64,000 nucleotides of DNA from Polaribacter sp. WD7 (GCF_003335085.1 NZ_QPEJ01000012.1:49974-113973); one strand, 5' to 3'; numbered from the stretch's first letter, positions 1-9,879 are shown. Translations and numbers: made by a program. The notes: generated from the letters alone by a model not told the origin.

Positions 1-445
1 TGTTAGTATTGCTTGCAGATATAGAAACTTCATCAACAGTATGTGTTTTTAGAATTTTATCTTTTAAATCTACGATAACTCTTTGGGCTGTTTTGGCGCC
101 AATACCTTTAACAGATTGAATTAAAGCAACGTTACCAGAACCAATTGCATTTTGAATTTCATCTGTTGTCATAGAAGAAAGCATGGTTCTTGCAATGCTA
201 GGACCAACACCAGAAACAGATACTAAAAGTTTAAATACCTCTCTTTCTATTTTAGAGATAAAACCATATAAAGTATGGGCATCTTCTCTAATAGATAAGT
301 GTGTATATAATAGTATGGCTTCTTGATCTGGTAATTTAGAGAAAGTATTTAAAGAGATATGCAACAAATAACCTACACCATTACAATCTATAACTACCTC
401 TGTAGGATTTTTTTCTACAAGTCTCCCTTTTATTTGCGTTATCAT
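1..445 (-). CDS. ruvA: Holliday junction helicase subunit RuvA (partial, 3' end off window)
   Basis: The reverse strand from the ATG at 445 reads as the N-terminus and middle of RuvA: an OB-fold start (MITQIKGRLVEKN), then the helix-hairpin-helix region including SVSGVGPSIARTMLS and SVKGIGAKTAQRVIVDLKDK. RuvA tetramers bind four-way DNA junctions and load the RuvB motor for branch migration. About 148 codons are visible and the reading frame stays open to the window edge, so the C-terminal RuvB-binding domain lies outside. It is transcribed in the same direction as the malic enzyme gene, which begins about 2.3 kb upstream and ends 31 bp before this start, so co-transcription is plausible. Confidence 0.93.
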   Translation of the reverse strand, partial: MITQIKGRLVEKNPTEVVIDCNGVGYLLHISLNTFSKLPDQEAILLYTHLSIREDAHTLYGFISKIEREVFKLLVSVSGVGPSIARTMLSSMTTDEIQNAIGSGNVALIQSVKGIGAKTAQRVIVDLKDKILKTHTVDEVSISASNTN

Positions 446-476
446 AAAATATTTTCAGGGTTCTAAAGTAACAATT

Positions 477-2756
477 TTATTTGTTTCTTTTTTCTTTTTC
501 TTGAGCATCTACAACAGCTAGTGCAGCCATATTTACCATTTCATCTACACTTGCTCCTAACTGTAAAATATGTACTGGCTTACTAAGCCCTAAAATTACA
601 GGACCTATAGATTCTGCTTCGTTTACTTCTTTTAATAATTTATAAGTAATATTTGCAGATTCTAAATTAGGGAATATCAATACATTAACCTTTTTTCCGT
701 TCAATTTTGAAAATGGAAATTCTTTGGCTAACATTTCTGGGTTTAAAGCAAAATCTGCTTGTAATTCACCATCGATAACCGTATCTGGAAAATGACGATG
801 TAGGTAACCTATAGCTTCATTAATTTTTTTTGAAGTTTCTGAGTTAGAAGATCCAAAGTTAGAGAAAGAGACCATTGCCATATTAGGTTTCATACCAAAC
901 ATCTTTACAAAATTTGCCGTCATTTGAGATATTTTGACCAAATCTTTAGCACTAGGATTAATATTTATAGTAGTATCTGCTAAAAATAAAGGCCCTTGTT
1001 TGGTAATCATTAAATTACTTGCGGCAATTTTAGTAATTCCTTTATCTTTTTCTATAAGTTCTAAAATAGGTCTAACAACACTTGGGTAAGGTCTAGAGTA
1101 TCCGGTAATTAATGCGTCTGCTTCACCAACATTAACCATCATTGCAGCAAAGTAATTGCGCTCTCGCATTAGTTTTTTTGCTTCCGTTAAGGTTCTACCT
1201 TTTCGTTGTCTGTTTTTCCAATACACTTCTCCAAAACGATCTCTGCGTTCTGTTTCTTCATCAGTTTTTGGATCTATGATAAGAAGATCAGCATCAAAAC
1301 CAATTTCTTCCATCAATTCTAAAATCACTTCTTTTCTACCTAAAAGAATTGGTTTTGCAATTTTTTCATCATAAACTCTTTGGGCAGCTTTTAAAACATC
1401 TAAATGATCTGCTTCTGCAAAAACCAATTTTTTAGGATTATTCTTGGCTCTATTATGTAGTATTCTTATTTCTTTACTTCCAGATCCAGAACGCTCCATA
1501 AGTTCTTCTCTGTAGGCTTCCCAGTCAGAAATAGGTTGTAATGCAACACCAGATTCTATAGCAGCTTTGGCAATTGCTGGTGGAATTTCATAGATTAATC
1601 TTGGATCAAATGGTTTTGGAATAATATATTCTCTACCAAAACTCAAACTTACTTCATCATAAACAATATTTACTTGTTCGGGTACAGATTTTTTAGCCAA
1701 ATCTGCTAAGGCATGAACAGCTGCCATTTTCATTTCTTCGTTTATTATGGTTGCTCTTACATCTAGCGCACCTCTAAAAATAAACGGAAAACCAAGAACA
1801 TTGTTTACTTGGTTAGGATGATCAGATCTTCCAGTAGCCATGATAATGTCTTTTCTAGTTTTTATGGCCAAATCATAATCAATTTCTGGAACAGGGTTTG
1901 CCATTGCAAATACGATGGGATCATTAGCCATAGACAACAACATCTCTGGAGTTACAATATTCCCTTTTGAAAGACCAATAAAAACATCTGCATCGTGCAT
2001 CGCTTCTTCTAGTGTATCTATCTCTAAATCTGTTGCAAATTCTGCTTTTTGAGAGGTTAAATTGGTTCTTTTTTTTCGGATAACTCCTTTGCTATCACAC
2101 ATGATAACATTTTTTCTTTCTACACCAAGCTCTAAGTACAATCTTGTACAAGAAATTGCAGCGGCGCCTGCTCCATTAACAACAATTTTTACTTTACTTA
2201 TGTCTTTGTTAGTAATTTCTATGGCGTTTTTTAAAGCAGCAGCAGAAATGATGGCTGTTCCATGTTGGTCATCATGCATTACGGGAATGTCTAACTCTTC
2301 TTTTAAACGTCTTTCAATTTCAAAAGCTTCAGGAGCTTTAATATCTTCAAGGTTTATACCTCCAAATGTAGGAGAAATGGCTTTTACGGTTTCAATAAAC
2401 TTATCTACATCTGTTGCATCTACTTCAATATCAAAGACATCTATATCTGCAAATATTTTAAAAAGTAAACCTTTACCTTCCATTACAGGTTTAGAGGCTT
2501 CCGGACCAATGTCACCCAAACCTAATACAGCTGTTCCGTTAGAAATTACTGCTACTAAATTTCCTTTAGAGGTGTATTTGTAGACGTTGTTTCTATCTTT
2601 TTCAATTTCTAAACAAGGTTCTGCTACTCCTGGAGAATAGGCTAAAGTTAAATCGTGCTGAGTAGCATATTTTTTGGTTGGTATAACCGCTATTTTACCA
2701 GGTTTTGGTTTAGCGTGGTATAGTAAAGCTTCGTGTCTTTTTCTAGAGTTACTCAT
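477..2756 (-). CDS. maeB: NADP-dependent malic enzyme with C-terminal phosphotransacetylase-like domain (MaeB type)
   Basis: This is a two-domain protein of about 759 residues. The first ~400 residues are malic enzyme (AYSPGVAEPCLEI, the NGTAVLGLGDIG segment, DDQHGTA, and the Rossmann stretch VNGAGAAA). The remaining ~330 residues are a phosphate acetyl/butyryl-transferase-like domain (FAEADHLDVLKAA, ending LGLSKPVHILQLGASVDEMVNMAALAV). It oxidatively decarboxylates malate to pyruvate, and in this fusion class the tail is usually regulatory. I start it at the ATG at 2756 (MSNSRKRHEALLYH), which matches the family N-terminus; an in-frame start at 2789 adds 11 residues that do not look conserved. 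ruvA follows on the same strand. Confidence 0.95.
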   Translation of the reverse strand: MSNSRKRHEALLYHAKPKPGKIAVIPTKKYATQHDLTLAYSPGVAEPCLEIEKDRNNVYKYTSKGNLVAVISNGTAVLGLGDIGPEASKPVMEGKGLLFKIFADIDVFDIEVDATDVDKFIETVKAISPTFGGINLEDIKAPEAFEIERRLKEELDIPVMHDDQHGTAIISAAALKNAIEITNKDISKVKIVVNGAGAAAISCTRLYLELGVERKNVIMCDSKGVIRKKRTNLTSQKAEFATDLEIDTLEEAMHDADVFIGLSKGNIVTPEMLLSMANDPIVFAMANPVPEIDYDLAIKTRKDIIMATGRSDHPNQVNNVLGFPFIFRGALDVRATIINEEMKMAAVHALADLAKKSVPEQVNIVYDEVSLSFGREYIIPKPFDPRLIYEIPPAIAKAAIESGVALQPISDWEAYREELMERSGSGSKEIRILHNRAKNNPKKLVFAEADHLDVLKAAQRVYDEKIAKPILLGRKEVILELMEEIGFDADLLIIDPKTDEETERRDRFGEVYWKNRQRKGRTLTEAKKLMRERNYFAAMMVNVGEADALITGYSRPYPSVVRPILELIEKDKGITKIAASNLMITKQGPLFLADTTININPSAKDLVKISQMTANFVKMFGMKPNMAMVSFSNFGSSNSETSKKINEAIGYLHRHFPDTVIDGELQADFALNPEMLAKEFPFSKLNGKKVNVLIFPNLESANITYKLLKEVNEAESIGPVILGLSKPVHILQLGASVDEMVNMAALAVVDAQEKEKRNK

Positions 2757-3070
2757 AAGTTGTTGTTTGCCATAAATAATAGTTGACAAATATATAGGAT
2801 TTTGAACTCAAGAGCGAATAAGTATTCTATTCTTTTACATACTGATTAGACATCTTTTATAATAACCTCAAATTAAGGATACCGTCTGTACATTTTGATA
2901 AAATTTTATAAATTTAAATGAATTTTAGGATTGAAATTTCTACCTAACTTATTTGGAAATCAGGTAGATAATAAAAAGTTTAGCATCTAAAGTAGTTCTC
3001 GATACCATTTTCATTAAAAATAACCCGAACTGACACATAGAAACTATTTTAAATTTTAATGCACAACAGC
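2757..3070. other. Intergenic stretch, no gene seen
   Basis: 314 bases between the malic enzyme start and the end of the GH13 gene, very AT-rich with no convincing reading frame. The only structure I see is a short inverted repeat, TCTACCT at 2939-2945 and AGGTAGA at 2962-2968, without a clear U-tract. It probably holds the maeB promoter. Confidence 0.5.
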
Positions 3071-4804
3071 TTAATAAGCTATAGTTTCTATTTTATTGTT
3101 TACTGAATATTCAATAGAAAAATTATAGCTTGTAAGATTTGCTTTTAAGCTGGCAAAAGAAGTTTTATCTTGCCAAGTAATATGAAGTTTATTTTCTGAA
3201 GATTTTTGAAATGTAACAGTACCTTGAAATGCTTGTAAAGTATTTCGTAATCGTATGAGTTGAAGCTGTTTTGTAACAATGTCTTTCTGTAACCCATCTT
3301 CAATATCTTTTTTTGATAATGTTGTTCTGTTTATTTCTTTGTGGGCTCCTGTACCTCCTTTGTCTGCAGCAGCATAATTATTTTTGCCAGCAAATAGGTC
3401 TAAATACCAAATTTGAGGAATACCAGGCATAAATAATTGTATGGCTCTAGCGAGTAAAAGTTTTTGCTCATTTTCTCCTAAGGCGCTAAAAAAGGTAGTA
3501 TTTATCTGATAATAGGAGATTTTGTTTCCTTCTGCATCATAAAGGTTTTTTATTCTACCACCTCTTTCTAATAGGGTATTCATAACAAAATCTATTTCAG
3601 TATCTTGTAAAAGTCCTCGGTGGTATGTTCCATCAATTTCTTTTCCTTTTAAGTCTAAAACAGGAATTCCGTCATGACAACCCAACATATTTACAGTGTT
3701 ATATTTATTTTCTACAATTTCTTTAGCCCATTTAAGAAGCGCTTTGTTGTTGCTTTTTTCTATGGTATGAATCATAAGTCCTGGTAAGAAAAAATCGTAA
3801 ATTTGGTAACCTTTCTTAGCTACTTGGTCATGTAAGTGCAAACCATATTCTGCATGAATTTCAGGCAATACGGTTAGCTCATTTTTAGAAGCAATTTCTT
3901 TAATTTTTTTTAAATAGGTCCAAGTGCCTGGTTTGTTAAAAAAATTAGATTTTCCTACTTCTTTGTGCAGATATGCAAAGGCATCTAATCTTAGAATAGA
4001 ACAACCATAACTCTTAACTTTGGCAAGTGTTTCTTCATAAAAATCCCAAACAAGTTTAGATTTTGCATTGATGTCCATCTGACCAAGAAATATTTTTTTA
4101 GAATTGACAATTTTTTGAATTTTTGGCTTTAACGTCTTTTCAATATCTAACGCTGCAATTTCTTTTTTATCAATTATAGCACTGTTTATTTTATTACAAA
4201 TTGATAATTTTTCATCTTTAGATAAATTTTGGAAAATGTTTAGGTCTTCTATATTTATTGAAGTATAATTTACCTCTTGGTAAAAAGTATTCCAATACGG
4301 TTTTTCTGAGCCATCAGGAAATGGGATTTTTAAGATAGGTAAGCCAGATTTTCTCATAAATAATTTATCAAGAAATTCTTTTTTGGGTATCATGATTCCA
4401 TCAGCGTTTAAATGCCCATTATCTTTCCAAAATTGATTCCAATTGATAAAAAAGTCTTTATATTTTGAGTTTTCTCCATTTTTTAAAAGATCTTTAAACT
4501 GAGGGGAAGCAACAGAAAGATGATTTAAAACAATGTCAAACTTTAACGTAATGTTTAGTTCTTTTAAAGCTTCTAGATCTTTGTTAGAAACCAGCTCTTG
4601 ATTAATATTATAGTCTATTATTGAAAAACCTCTATCTAAATCGCTATTAAAAAAAGTAGGTAATACATAAAACATAGAAAATGCATCTTTAAACTCTTTT
4701 TTTTGAAGCATTTTTACCATGTCACTTAAATTATGGCCAATACTATCTGGGTATGCATTAAGCATAACTCCATTAGAAATAATGGTTGTTTTTTTAGGAT
4801 TCAT
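3071..4804 (-). CDS. Sucrose phosphorylase-like glycoside hydrolase (GH13 subfamily 18)
   Basis: A 577-residue GH13 enzyme with the layout of sucrose phosphorylase: an early block (LDRGFSIIDYNIN), LNHLSVASPQFKDLL, the nucleophile in RLDAFAYLHKEVG (D274), the acid/base in LPEIHAEY (E315), and CHDGIPVLDLKG (H377, D378). This class converts a glucoside plus phosphate into alpha-glucose-1-phosphate. There is no signal peptide, so the enzyme is cytoplasmic. It is last in a minus-strand run after a receptor, a transporter and a PfkB kinase; the kinase, likely a fructokinase, points to sucrose as substrate. Glucosylglycerate or sucrose-6'-phosphate specificity cannot be excluded by eye. It is longer than the usual ~490-500 residues because of an insertion around residues 183-237. 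Confidence 0.85.
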   Translation of the reverse strand: MNPKKTTIISNGVMLNAYPDSIGHNLSDMVKMLQKKEFKDAFSMFYVLPTFFNSDLDRGFSIIDYNINQELVSNKDLEALKELNITLKFDIVLNHLSVASPQFKDLLKNGENSKYKDFFINWNQFWKDNGHLNADGIMIPKKEFLDKLFMRKSGLPILKIPFPDGSEKPYWNTFYQEVNYTSINIEDLNIFQNLSKDEKLSICNKINSAIIDKKEIAALDIEKTLKPKIQKIVNSKKIFLGQMDINAKSKLVWDFYEETLAKVKSYGCSILRLDAFAYLHKEVGKSNFFNKPGTWTYLKKIKEIASKNELTVLPEIHAEYGLHLHDQVAKKGYQIYDFFLPGLMIHTIEKSNNKALLKWAKEIVENKYNTVNMLGCHDGIPVLDLKGKEIDGTYHRGLLQDTEIDFVMNTLLERGGRIKNLYDAEGNKISYYQINTTFFSALGENEQKLLLARAIQLFMPGIPQIWYLDLFAGKNNYAAADKGGTGAHKEINRTTLSKKDIEDGLQKDIVTKQLQLIRLRNTLQAFQGTVTFQKSSENKLHITWQDKTSFASLKANLTSYNFSIEYSVNNKIETIAY

Positions 4805-4819
4805 AATCTAAAAAGTTAC

Positions 4820-5761
4820 TTATAAAAGTTTTGATAAAATATTTATGTTATCTGGTAATCTACCTACGTTTTGTAATTTTAAGGCAGCGAGTTTTAATGC
4901 AATTTGTAGGCAATCGTTTATGTTTTTTTCTTTAATATAAGCAAATAAAAAACCAGACCAAAAAGCATCACCTGCGCCAGTAGTGTCCACCACATTTTCT
5001 ATTTTTACAGCTGGTAGTTGTATGATGGGTTTGTTTTTTTGTGATAGTTTTACACCTTTATTTCCTAAGGTTAAACAGACAGTGTCAACTCCTATACTAT
5101 GAAAAAAGTCAAAAATTTCTTGATGAGGTAGTTTTTCTTCAAAAAGCCGTAACATATCGTCTTCGCTAATTTTTATTAAAGGATTTAAAGCACAATATTT
5201 TTTAATGATGGTTATAGCTTCTTCTTTACAATCCCAAAGCTCTTTCGCATAGTTGATATCAATACTTAATTTGCAACCAAGTTTTGAAGCTTCTAAGGCT
5301 TTATTTAAGATAGTAGTTTGTGCTGGTTTTTTACTCAAAGCAAAACAAGTGGTATGAAAAATTTTTGATTGAGACAACATTTCTAATGTAATTTGATCTT
5401 CTGTAATCTGAAAATCTGCATTTCGATACGGAATGAAATCTGGAGTTCCGTTAGATTTTGATACAAAAATTACACTAGTAGAATACTGTTCTGATTTTTT
5501 AATATTTTTTGGTTCTATACCAATTTTATCAACTCTATTATAGATATACTCACCAAAACCGTCATTACCCACAGATGCCACCATTACTGGGTTTAGTCCT
5601 AGTCGTTTGCAATTCATTGCAACGTTTGCAGGCGAACCCCCTAAATACCTATGATAGTCTCTAGTGTGGTTAATAAGTACGTTATTTTGATGACCAATAA
5701 AATCGATTAAGACTTCACCAACACATAAAATATCTATAGTATGATTGTTGTTTTTCAACAC
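4820..5761 (-). CDS. PfkB-family sugar kinase, probable fructokinase
   Basis: A 313-residue ribokinase/PfkB-fold kinase. The N-terminal signature is GGSPANVAMNCKRLG, and the C-terminal signature DTTGAGDAFWSGF contains the catalytic aspartate of GAGD. The family phosphorylates sugars with ATP in the cytoplasm. It lies 15 bp upstream of the sucrose phosphorylase-like gene and downstream of a sugar transporter on the same strand. The most economical role is phosphorylation of the fructose released by phosphorolysis of sucrose to fructose-6-phosphate. The substrate is inferred from context; other ketoses are possible. Confidence 0.88.
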   Translation of the reverse strand: MLKNNNHTIDILCVGEVLIDFIGHQNNVLINHTRDYHRYLGGSPANVAMNCKRLGLNPVMVASVGNDGFGEYIYNRVDKIGIEPKNIKKSEQYSTSVIFVSKSNGTPDFIPYRNADFQITEDQITLEMLSQSKIFHTTCFALSKKPAQTTILNKALEASKLGCKLSIDINYAKELWDCKEEAITIIKKYCALNPLIKISEDDMLRLFEEKLPHQEIFDFFHSIGVDTVCLTLGNKGVKLSQKNKPIIQLPAVKIENVVDTTGAGDAFWSGFLFAYIKEKNINDCLQIALKLAALKLQNVGRLPDNINILSKLL

Positions 5762-5781
5762 TGTATTTTTTATTAAAAAAG

Positions 5782-7080
5782 TTATTGAATCGTTTTTTTA
5801 CTTTTTATAAAAAGCGTAAAAATTGCACTAATAATTAGCAAAACACCTGCAAAAGAGATAGCATTTCTTGGATCGTTGTTTAAAAAGTTTTTTAAAACAT
5901 ACCCAAAAGTTATAGTTTGAATAATCATAGGTATTACAATCATCATATTAATGATACCCATGTACACACCATAACGTTCTTTTGGTATATCTGCAACCAC
6001 CATTAAATACGGAATACCCATCATACTTGCCCATCCAATTCCAAAACCTGTTATTGCAAAGAATAATAGGTTTTTATTTTCTATGTGAGGAAAAACCAGA
6101 AACCCTATAGCAGCAATTAACAAACAAAATGCATGGACTTTTTTGGGACTGAATTTTTTTGCAAACCCCACCAACGCAAAAGCTACCAAAAACGTAACAA
6201 CATTATACCAACCATTTACCAACCCAGTCCAACTTACAGCTTCACTATAAGCTTGTGTATTTTCTGGTGTGGCTTTCCAAACAGAAAGCGCTACACTTTT
6301 TGACGAGTTTTGCCAATAACAAAACAAAGCATACCATTGAAAAAGGTATACCAAAGCCAATTGCCACATAACTTTTGGCATATCTTTTATGGCAGAAAAT
6401 ATTTCGATTAGGGGCTCTAAAATATTTCTTTTTTCTTTTAGTTTTATAAGTTCTTCTTTAGAAGGCGGAATCTCATTTGTTTTACGAATACTCCATAAAA
6501 TACTAGCTATAGAACAAAATGCGCCTAAGAAAAATGATGCGTATACCCAAGTTGGTAAAGACCCTGTAGACCCTATAAAAATTAGCGGAAAAATAAATAA
6601 AGATAAATTTGCCAATACTTGCCCTAAACCTGTAAAAAAACTTTGCATTTGAAAGCCAAGTGGTTGTTGGGTTTTATCTAATTTATCTGCTATTAAAGCT
6701 CTATAAGGTTCCATTGCAGTATTGTTACCTACATCTAAAATCCATAATAAACCCGCAGCCATCCAAAGAGAACTACTGTAAGGAAAAGCCAATAAGGTTA
6801 TACTACATAAAAGAGCACCTATTAAAAAATAAGGTTTACGTCTTCCTAATTTTGGACTCCATGTTTTATCACTTAAAGCACCAATAATGGGCTGTACTAG
6901 TAAACCTGTTACAGGACCAGCAAGATGTAAAATTGGAATTTGATCTGGGCTTGCTCCTAAAAAATCATATATGGGAGTAACTGCACTTTGTTGCAATCCA
7001 AAACTATATTGAATACCAAAGAAACCAACATTCATGTTGAATATTTGCCAGAAGCTTAATTTTGGTTTTTTTAGTAGCAT
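5782..7080 (-). CDS. MFS sugar transporter (SLC45/GPH-like, probable sucrose/proton symporter)
   Basis: A 432-residue inner-membrane protein with about 12 hydrophobic segments. The MFS loop motif between helices 2 and 3 appears as LSDKTWSPKLGRRKPYFLIGA, the form seen in SLC45 and plant-type sucrose carriers. NxGFFGIQYSFGLQQ at the N-terminus also fits that group. It sits between the TonB-dependent receptor and the fructokinase/phosphorylase pair, which implies import of an intact disaccharide across the inner membrane before intracellular phosphorolysis. A hairpin at 7110-7143 separates it from the receptor gene, so it may be expressed at a lower level than the receptor. Confidence 0.88.
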   Translation of the reverse strand: MLLKKPKLSFWQIFNMNVGFFGIQYSFGLQQSAVTPIYDFLGASPDQIPILHLAGPVTGLLVQPIIGALSDKTWSPKLGRRKPYFLIGALLCSITLLAFPYSSSLWMAAGLLWILDVGNNTAMEPYRALIADKLDKTQQPLGFQMQSFFTGLGQVLANLSLFIFPLIFIGSTGSLPTWVYASFFLGAFCSIASILWSIRKTNEIPPSKEELIKLKEKRNILEPLIEIFSAIKDMPKVMWQLALVYLFQWYALFCYWQNSSKSVALSVWKATPENTQAYSEAVSWTGLVNGWYNVVTFLVAFALVGFAKKFSPKKVHAFCLLIAAIGFLVFPHIENKNLLFFAITGFGIGWASMMGIPYLMVVADIPKERYGVYMGIINMMIVIPMIIQTITFGYVLKNFLNNDPRNAISFAGVLLIISAIFTLFIKSKKTIQ

Positions 7081-7109
7081 AGATTTGTTTTTGTAGTAAA
7101 TTTTGAAAT

Positions 7110-7143
7110 AAAAGAGCCAATATAAAATTGTATTGGCTCTTTT
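7110..7143 (-). terminator. Inter-cistronic hairpin between TonB receptor and MFS genes
   Basis: Perfect 13-bp inverted repeat: AAAAGAGCCAATA at 7110-7122 and its complement at 7131-7143, with an 8-nt loop. It lies 44 bp downstream of the receptor stop codon. The U-tract on the minus strand is weak, so it is more likely an attenuator or mRNA-stabilising hairpin than a full stop. Confidence 0.6.
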
Positions 7144-7187
7144 CTAATAATCCAAACTTAATTTATATTCAATTATAAAAACTCAAA

Positions 7188-9803
7188 TTAGAAGTTATAT
7201 TTAAGACCTAATGAAACAGAACGACCTGGAACTGGTCTAGCTCTTACAATATTTGTTTGATTTTCTGTAATGCTGCCTTCTTCAGATTCTGTAATTCCTA
7301 AACTATCAAATAAGTTGTTTGCAGCTAAATTTGCACTTAAACTTTTTGTAATACCAACATTTATAAAACTGTTTACAATTACAAAACCGGGCATTACCAA
7401 TTCATTATTGTCTTGAGCAAAGGCTTTGCTTTGTCCTATTAAACTTAAGCCTATAGCGTTTTGGCTGTTACTACCAAAATTATATGTTGGTATAAAGTTG
7501 TAAATAAAATCTGGTTGTCTTCTTGGAGTGTTTCCATCGTTAGGACCAGATTCTATAGATGCATTTGTGTATGTTAAACCAGCTCTTATCCCAAAGTTGT
7601 CATTAAATTTATAAGAACCTTCTAATTCTAAACCAACAGATTTGTAGTCGTTTTCTATAATTGTTTGCGTAGTTGCTTCAAAACCACCTTCTTCTTTAGT
7701 GTTTGCAAAAAATACTGTAGCATATAAAGAACCTTTATCAAATCCTCTCTTATAACCAAATTCTGCTTGAGTAATAAAATCTAGTGCGTTTATAGTATTG
7801 CTATTGGTGTAGTCTAAACCAGAAAATAAAATTCTGTCTGCTTTAGCAGCTGCTCCTCTACTTAATCTACCAAAAACGGCTTGTCTGTCTGCCAATTTGT
7901 AGTTAAGCCCTAATGAGTATGAAAAGTAATTATAATCATAGTTAACAGTAGTGGCATTTGCATTGTCTATTGCAAAAACATTTTGTTCAGGTACAGAGAT
8001 TACACCATCATTGTTTATATCAAATTCTCTAGACGTACCTCCAGCAAAAGAACCATCAACTTTTCCGCTATCAAAACGAATACTTGCATCTATGTTAAAT
8101 GTTTCTGATGCTTCTATAGCTATACTTGCGTAAGGTGCAGATACATTGTATTTAGTGTCATAGTTTCTATGCAGATTTCCCCAAAAAGGTGTTCCGTATG
8201 CGTATAAACCATTTTCACTTAGAGGAGTATTAGCTGCATCAAAAACATCAATTAAACGAGCGTTGTTATCAGAAACTTCTTGCAAGTAAGAGTTCCATAA
8301 CCAAGACATAGATACGTTTTGTATCGATTTAAAATAACCTACAGTAACGTCTACGTTGTCAAAAGATTTTGATAATTTAAAGTCATTCATAAAGTTATTG
8401 AAGTTGTTTAGTTCTACATCAAACATATGTATTCTAGATACTAAACTATTAGTTGGTACAACACCTCCTGTTGTATACTCTAAAGTAGCACCAGCACCAA
8501 AAGAGTTGGCAATATCTGAAGCTGTTGCCACTTGCGCAGGAAATGGTGAAACAAAACTACCACTGTTTAAAGAAAATCTACCATTGTTTTTAATTTTCCA
8601 TCCTTCTGCTAAATCAAAAGAAGCTTCTAAACCAATAGATCTAGATACTGGATTCATACCATCTGAAACATTAGATCTTCTTAATTGACCATCTGCACCC
8701 AAACCAACATTTTGTGTTAAAAATGGAGTATGAGAAGTACCTCTTGTTGCACTAAAATTTGGAGCATTTCCCCAAGTAGGGTTGCTGTTTGTTCCAGAAA
8801 CTTGAATAGGCATTGGTAAATAAGCAACGGCTCTATCATTTAAAAGTTTTGCGTTTAATCTAACATATCCGTTTTTAAATTCTTTGGTTAAATTAAATTT
8901 AAATTGACCACCGTTGTTAGCTGTAAAACCAGTTTCTCTTAAGCCTTCTCCAACTCTATAAAATCCGCCTGCATGAAAATACAATCCTTCAGCTATAGGA
9001 GCTCCATAATTAAAATCGGTTCTAAAAGAATCATAGTCTAAACCAAAAGTTGTACCTATTGCACCACCTTCTACCTTGCCAGTTTTACTAATTAGGTTGA
9101 TGATAGCTCCTGGCGAGTTTGACGATACTGTAGAAGCAGAACCACCTCTAATAGCTTCTATTCTACCAATATTATTATCAAATCTTGTAAAGATATCTGC
9201 TGTGGCAAAAGACATATCACCAAACAATAAAACAGGTAAACCGTCTTCTTGTAGTTGAATGTATTTAGATCCTCCAGAAGATACAGGAACCCCTCTTACG
9301 GCAATGTTAGAATTACCCTCTCCTCCAGAAGATTCTGAACGAATACCAGGTATTGTTCTAAAAATTTCAGCTGTTGTTCTTGGTGCAGATTGTGCAATAA
9401 CACTTGGTTTAATAGTAGTTATAGAAACACTAGATTCTATTTTAGATCTTGGATTAGCAACACCTGTTACAATAATCTCATCTAAAGACTCTGCATTTTC
9501 TTTAATGACAATATTCAATTTAAGGTTGCCGTTTACTGTAATTTCTTTAGTAAAATTGTCATACCCAATATAAGAAGCTATAATGGTGTAAGAACCATTA
9601 GCAACATTTGCAATTTCGTATACACCATCAAAATCTGTGTTGGCACCCTGAGTTGTTCCTTTTAAAAAAATATTAACACCAGGAATTAAATTACCGTTTG
9701 TATCTTTTACAATACCTGAAATTGTTGATTGCGCAACAAGTCCTGTTGATGATAGCATAACTAGTATCAACAGTAGATTTTTAAAGTTTAATTTTTTGTT
9801 CAT
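7188..9803 (-). CDS. TonB-dependent outer-membrane receptor (SusD-less, sugar uptake locus)
   Basis: An 871-residue outer-membrane receptor. Residues 1-24 are a signal peptide ending VAQS. A carboxypeptidase-regulatory-like beta-sandwich follows (about 25-105: SGIVKDTNGNLIPGVNIFLKGT), then a plug domain (about 110-240, with IRGGSASTVSSNSPGAIINLISKTG), then a long barrel ending in the aromatic SVSLGLKYNF. It takes up an oligosaccharide through the outer membrane with TonB energy. No SusD-type lipoprotein gene is next to it, unlike SusC/SusD pairs. It begins the minus-strand sugar operon, and its start faces the LacI gene across 180 bp that hold two operators. Sucrose as substrate is inferred from the neighbours. 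Confidence 0.9.
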   Translation of the reverse strand: MNKKLNFKNLLLILVMLSSTGLVAQSTISGIVKDTNGNLIPGVNIFLKGTTQGANTDFDGVYEIANVANGSYTIIASYIGYDNFTKEITVNGNLKLNIVIKENAESLDEIIVTGVANPRSKIESSVSITTIKPSVIAQSAPRTTAEIFRTIPGIRSESSGGEGNSNIAVRGVPVSSGGSKYIQLQEDGLPVLLFGDMSFATADIFTRFDNNIGRIEAIRGGSASTVSSNSPGAIINLISKTGKVEGGAIGTTFGLDYDSFRTDFNYGAPIAEGLYFHAGGFYRVGEGLRETGFTANNGGQFKFNLTKEFKNGYVRLNAKLLNDRAVAYLPMPIQVSGTNSNPTWGNAPNFSATRGTSHTPFLTQNVGLGADGQLRRSNVSDGMNPVSRSIGLEASFDLAEGWKIKNNGRFSLNSGSFVSPFPAQVATASDIANSFGAGATLEYTTGGVVPTNSLVSRIHMFDVELNNFNNFMNDFKLSKSFDNVDVTVGYFKSIQNVSMSWLWNSYLQEVSDNNARLIDVFDAANTPLSENGLYAYGTPFWGNLHRNYDTKYNVSAPYASIAIEASETFNIDASIRFDSGKVDGSFAGGTSREFDINNDGVISVPEQNVFAIDNANATTVNYDYNYFSYSLGLNYKLADRQAVFGRLSRGAAAKADRILFSGLDYTNSNTINALDFITQAEFGYKRGFDKGSLYATVFFANTKEEGGFEATTQTIIENDYKSVGLELEGSYKFNDNFGIRAGLTYTNASIESGPNDGNTPRRQPDFIYNFIPTYNFGSNSQNAIGLSLIGQSKAFAQDNNELVMPGFVIVNSFINVGITKSLSANLAANNLFDSLGITESEEGSITENQTNIVRARPVPGRSVSLGLKYNF

Positions 9804-9841
9804 TTTATGTGAATTTGATAAAAAAGTTAATTGTTTTTTGT

Positions 9842-9849
9842 CAAATATA
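9842..9849 (-). promoter_or_regulatory. Candidate -7 box of the receptor/sugar operon
   Basis: The minus strand reads TATATTTG, a match to the Bacteroidota TAnnTTTG -7 element, 39 bp upstream of the receptor start codon. No good -33 TTG is seen at normal spacing. This could mean the promoter needs an activator bound at the operators just upstream. Confidence 0.45.
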
Positions 9850-9879
9850 TTTTTATATGCAATTGAAATGTTAATTAAA

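Noticed and set aside
2062..2583. 173-codon plus-strand frame inside maeB
   Set aside because: Antisense shadow of the conserved malic enzyme domain; its translation has no recognisable features.
2939..2968. Terminator in the maeB-GH13 interval
   Set aside because: Only a 7-bp stem and no U-tract on either strand.
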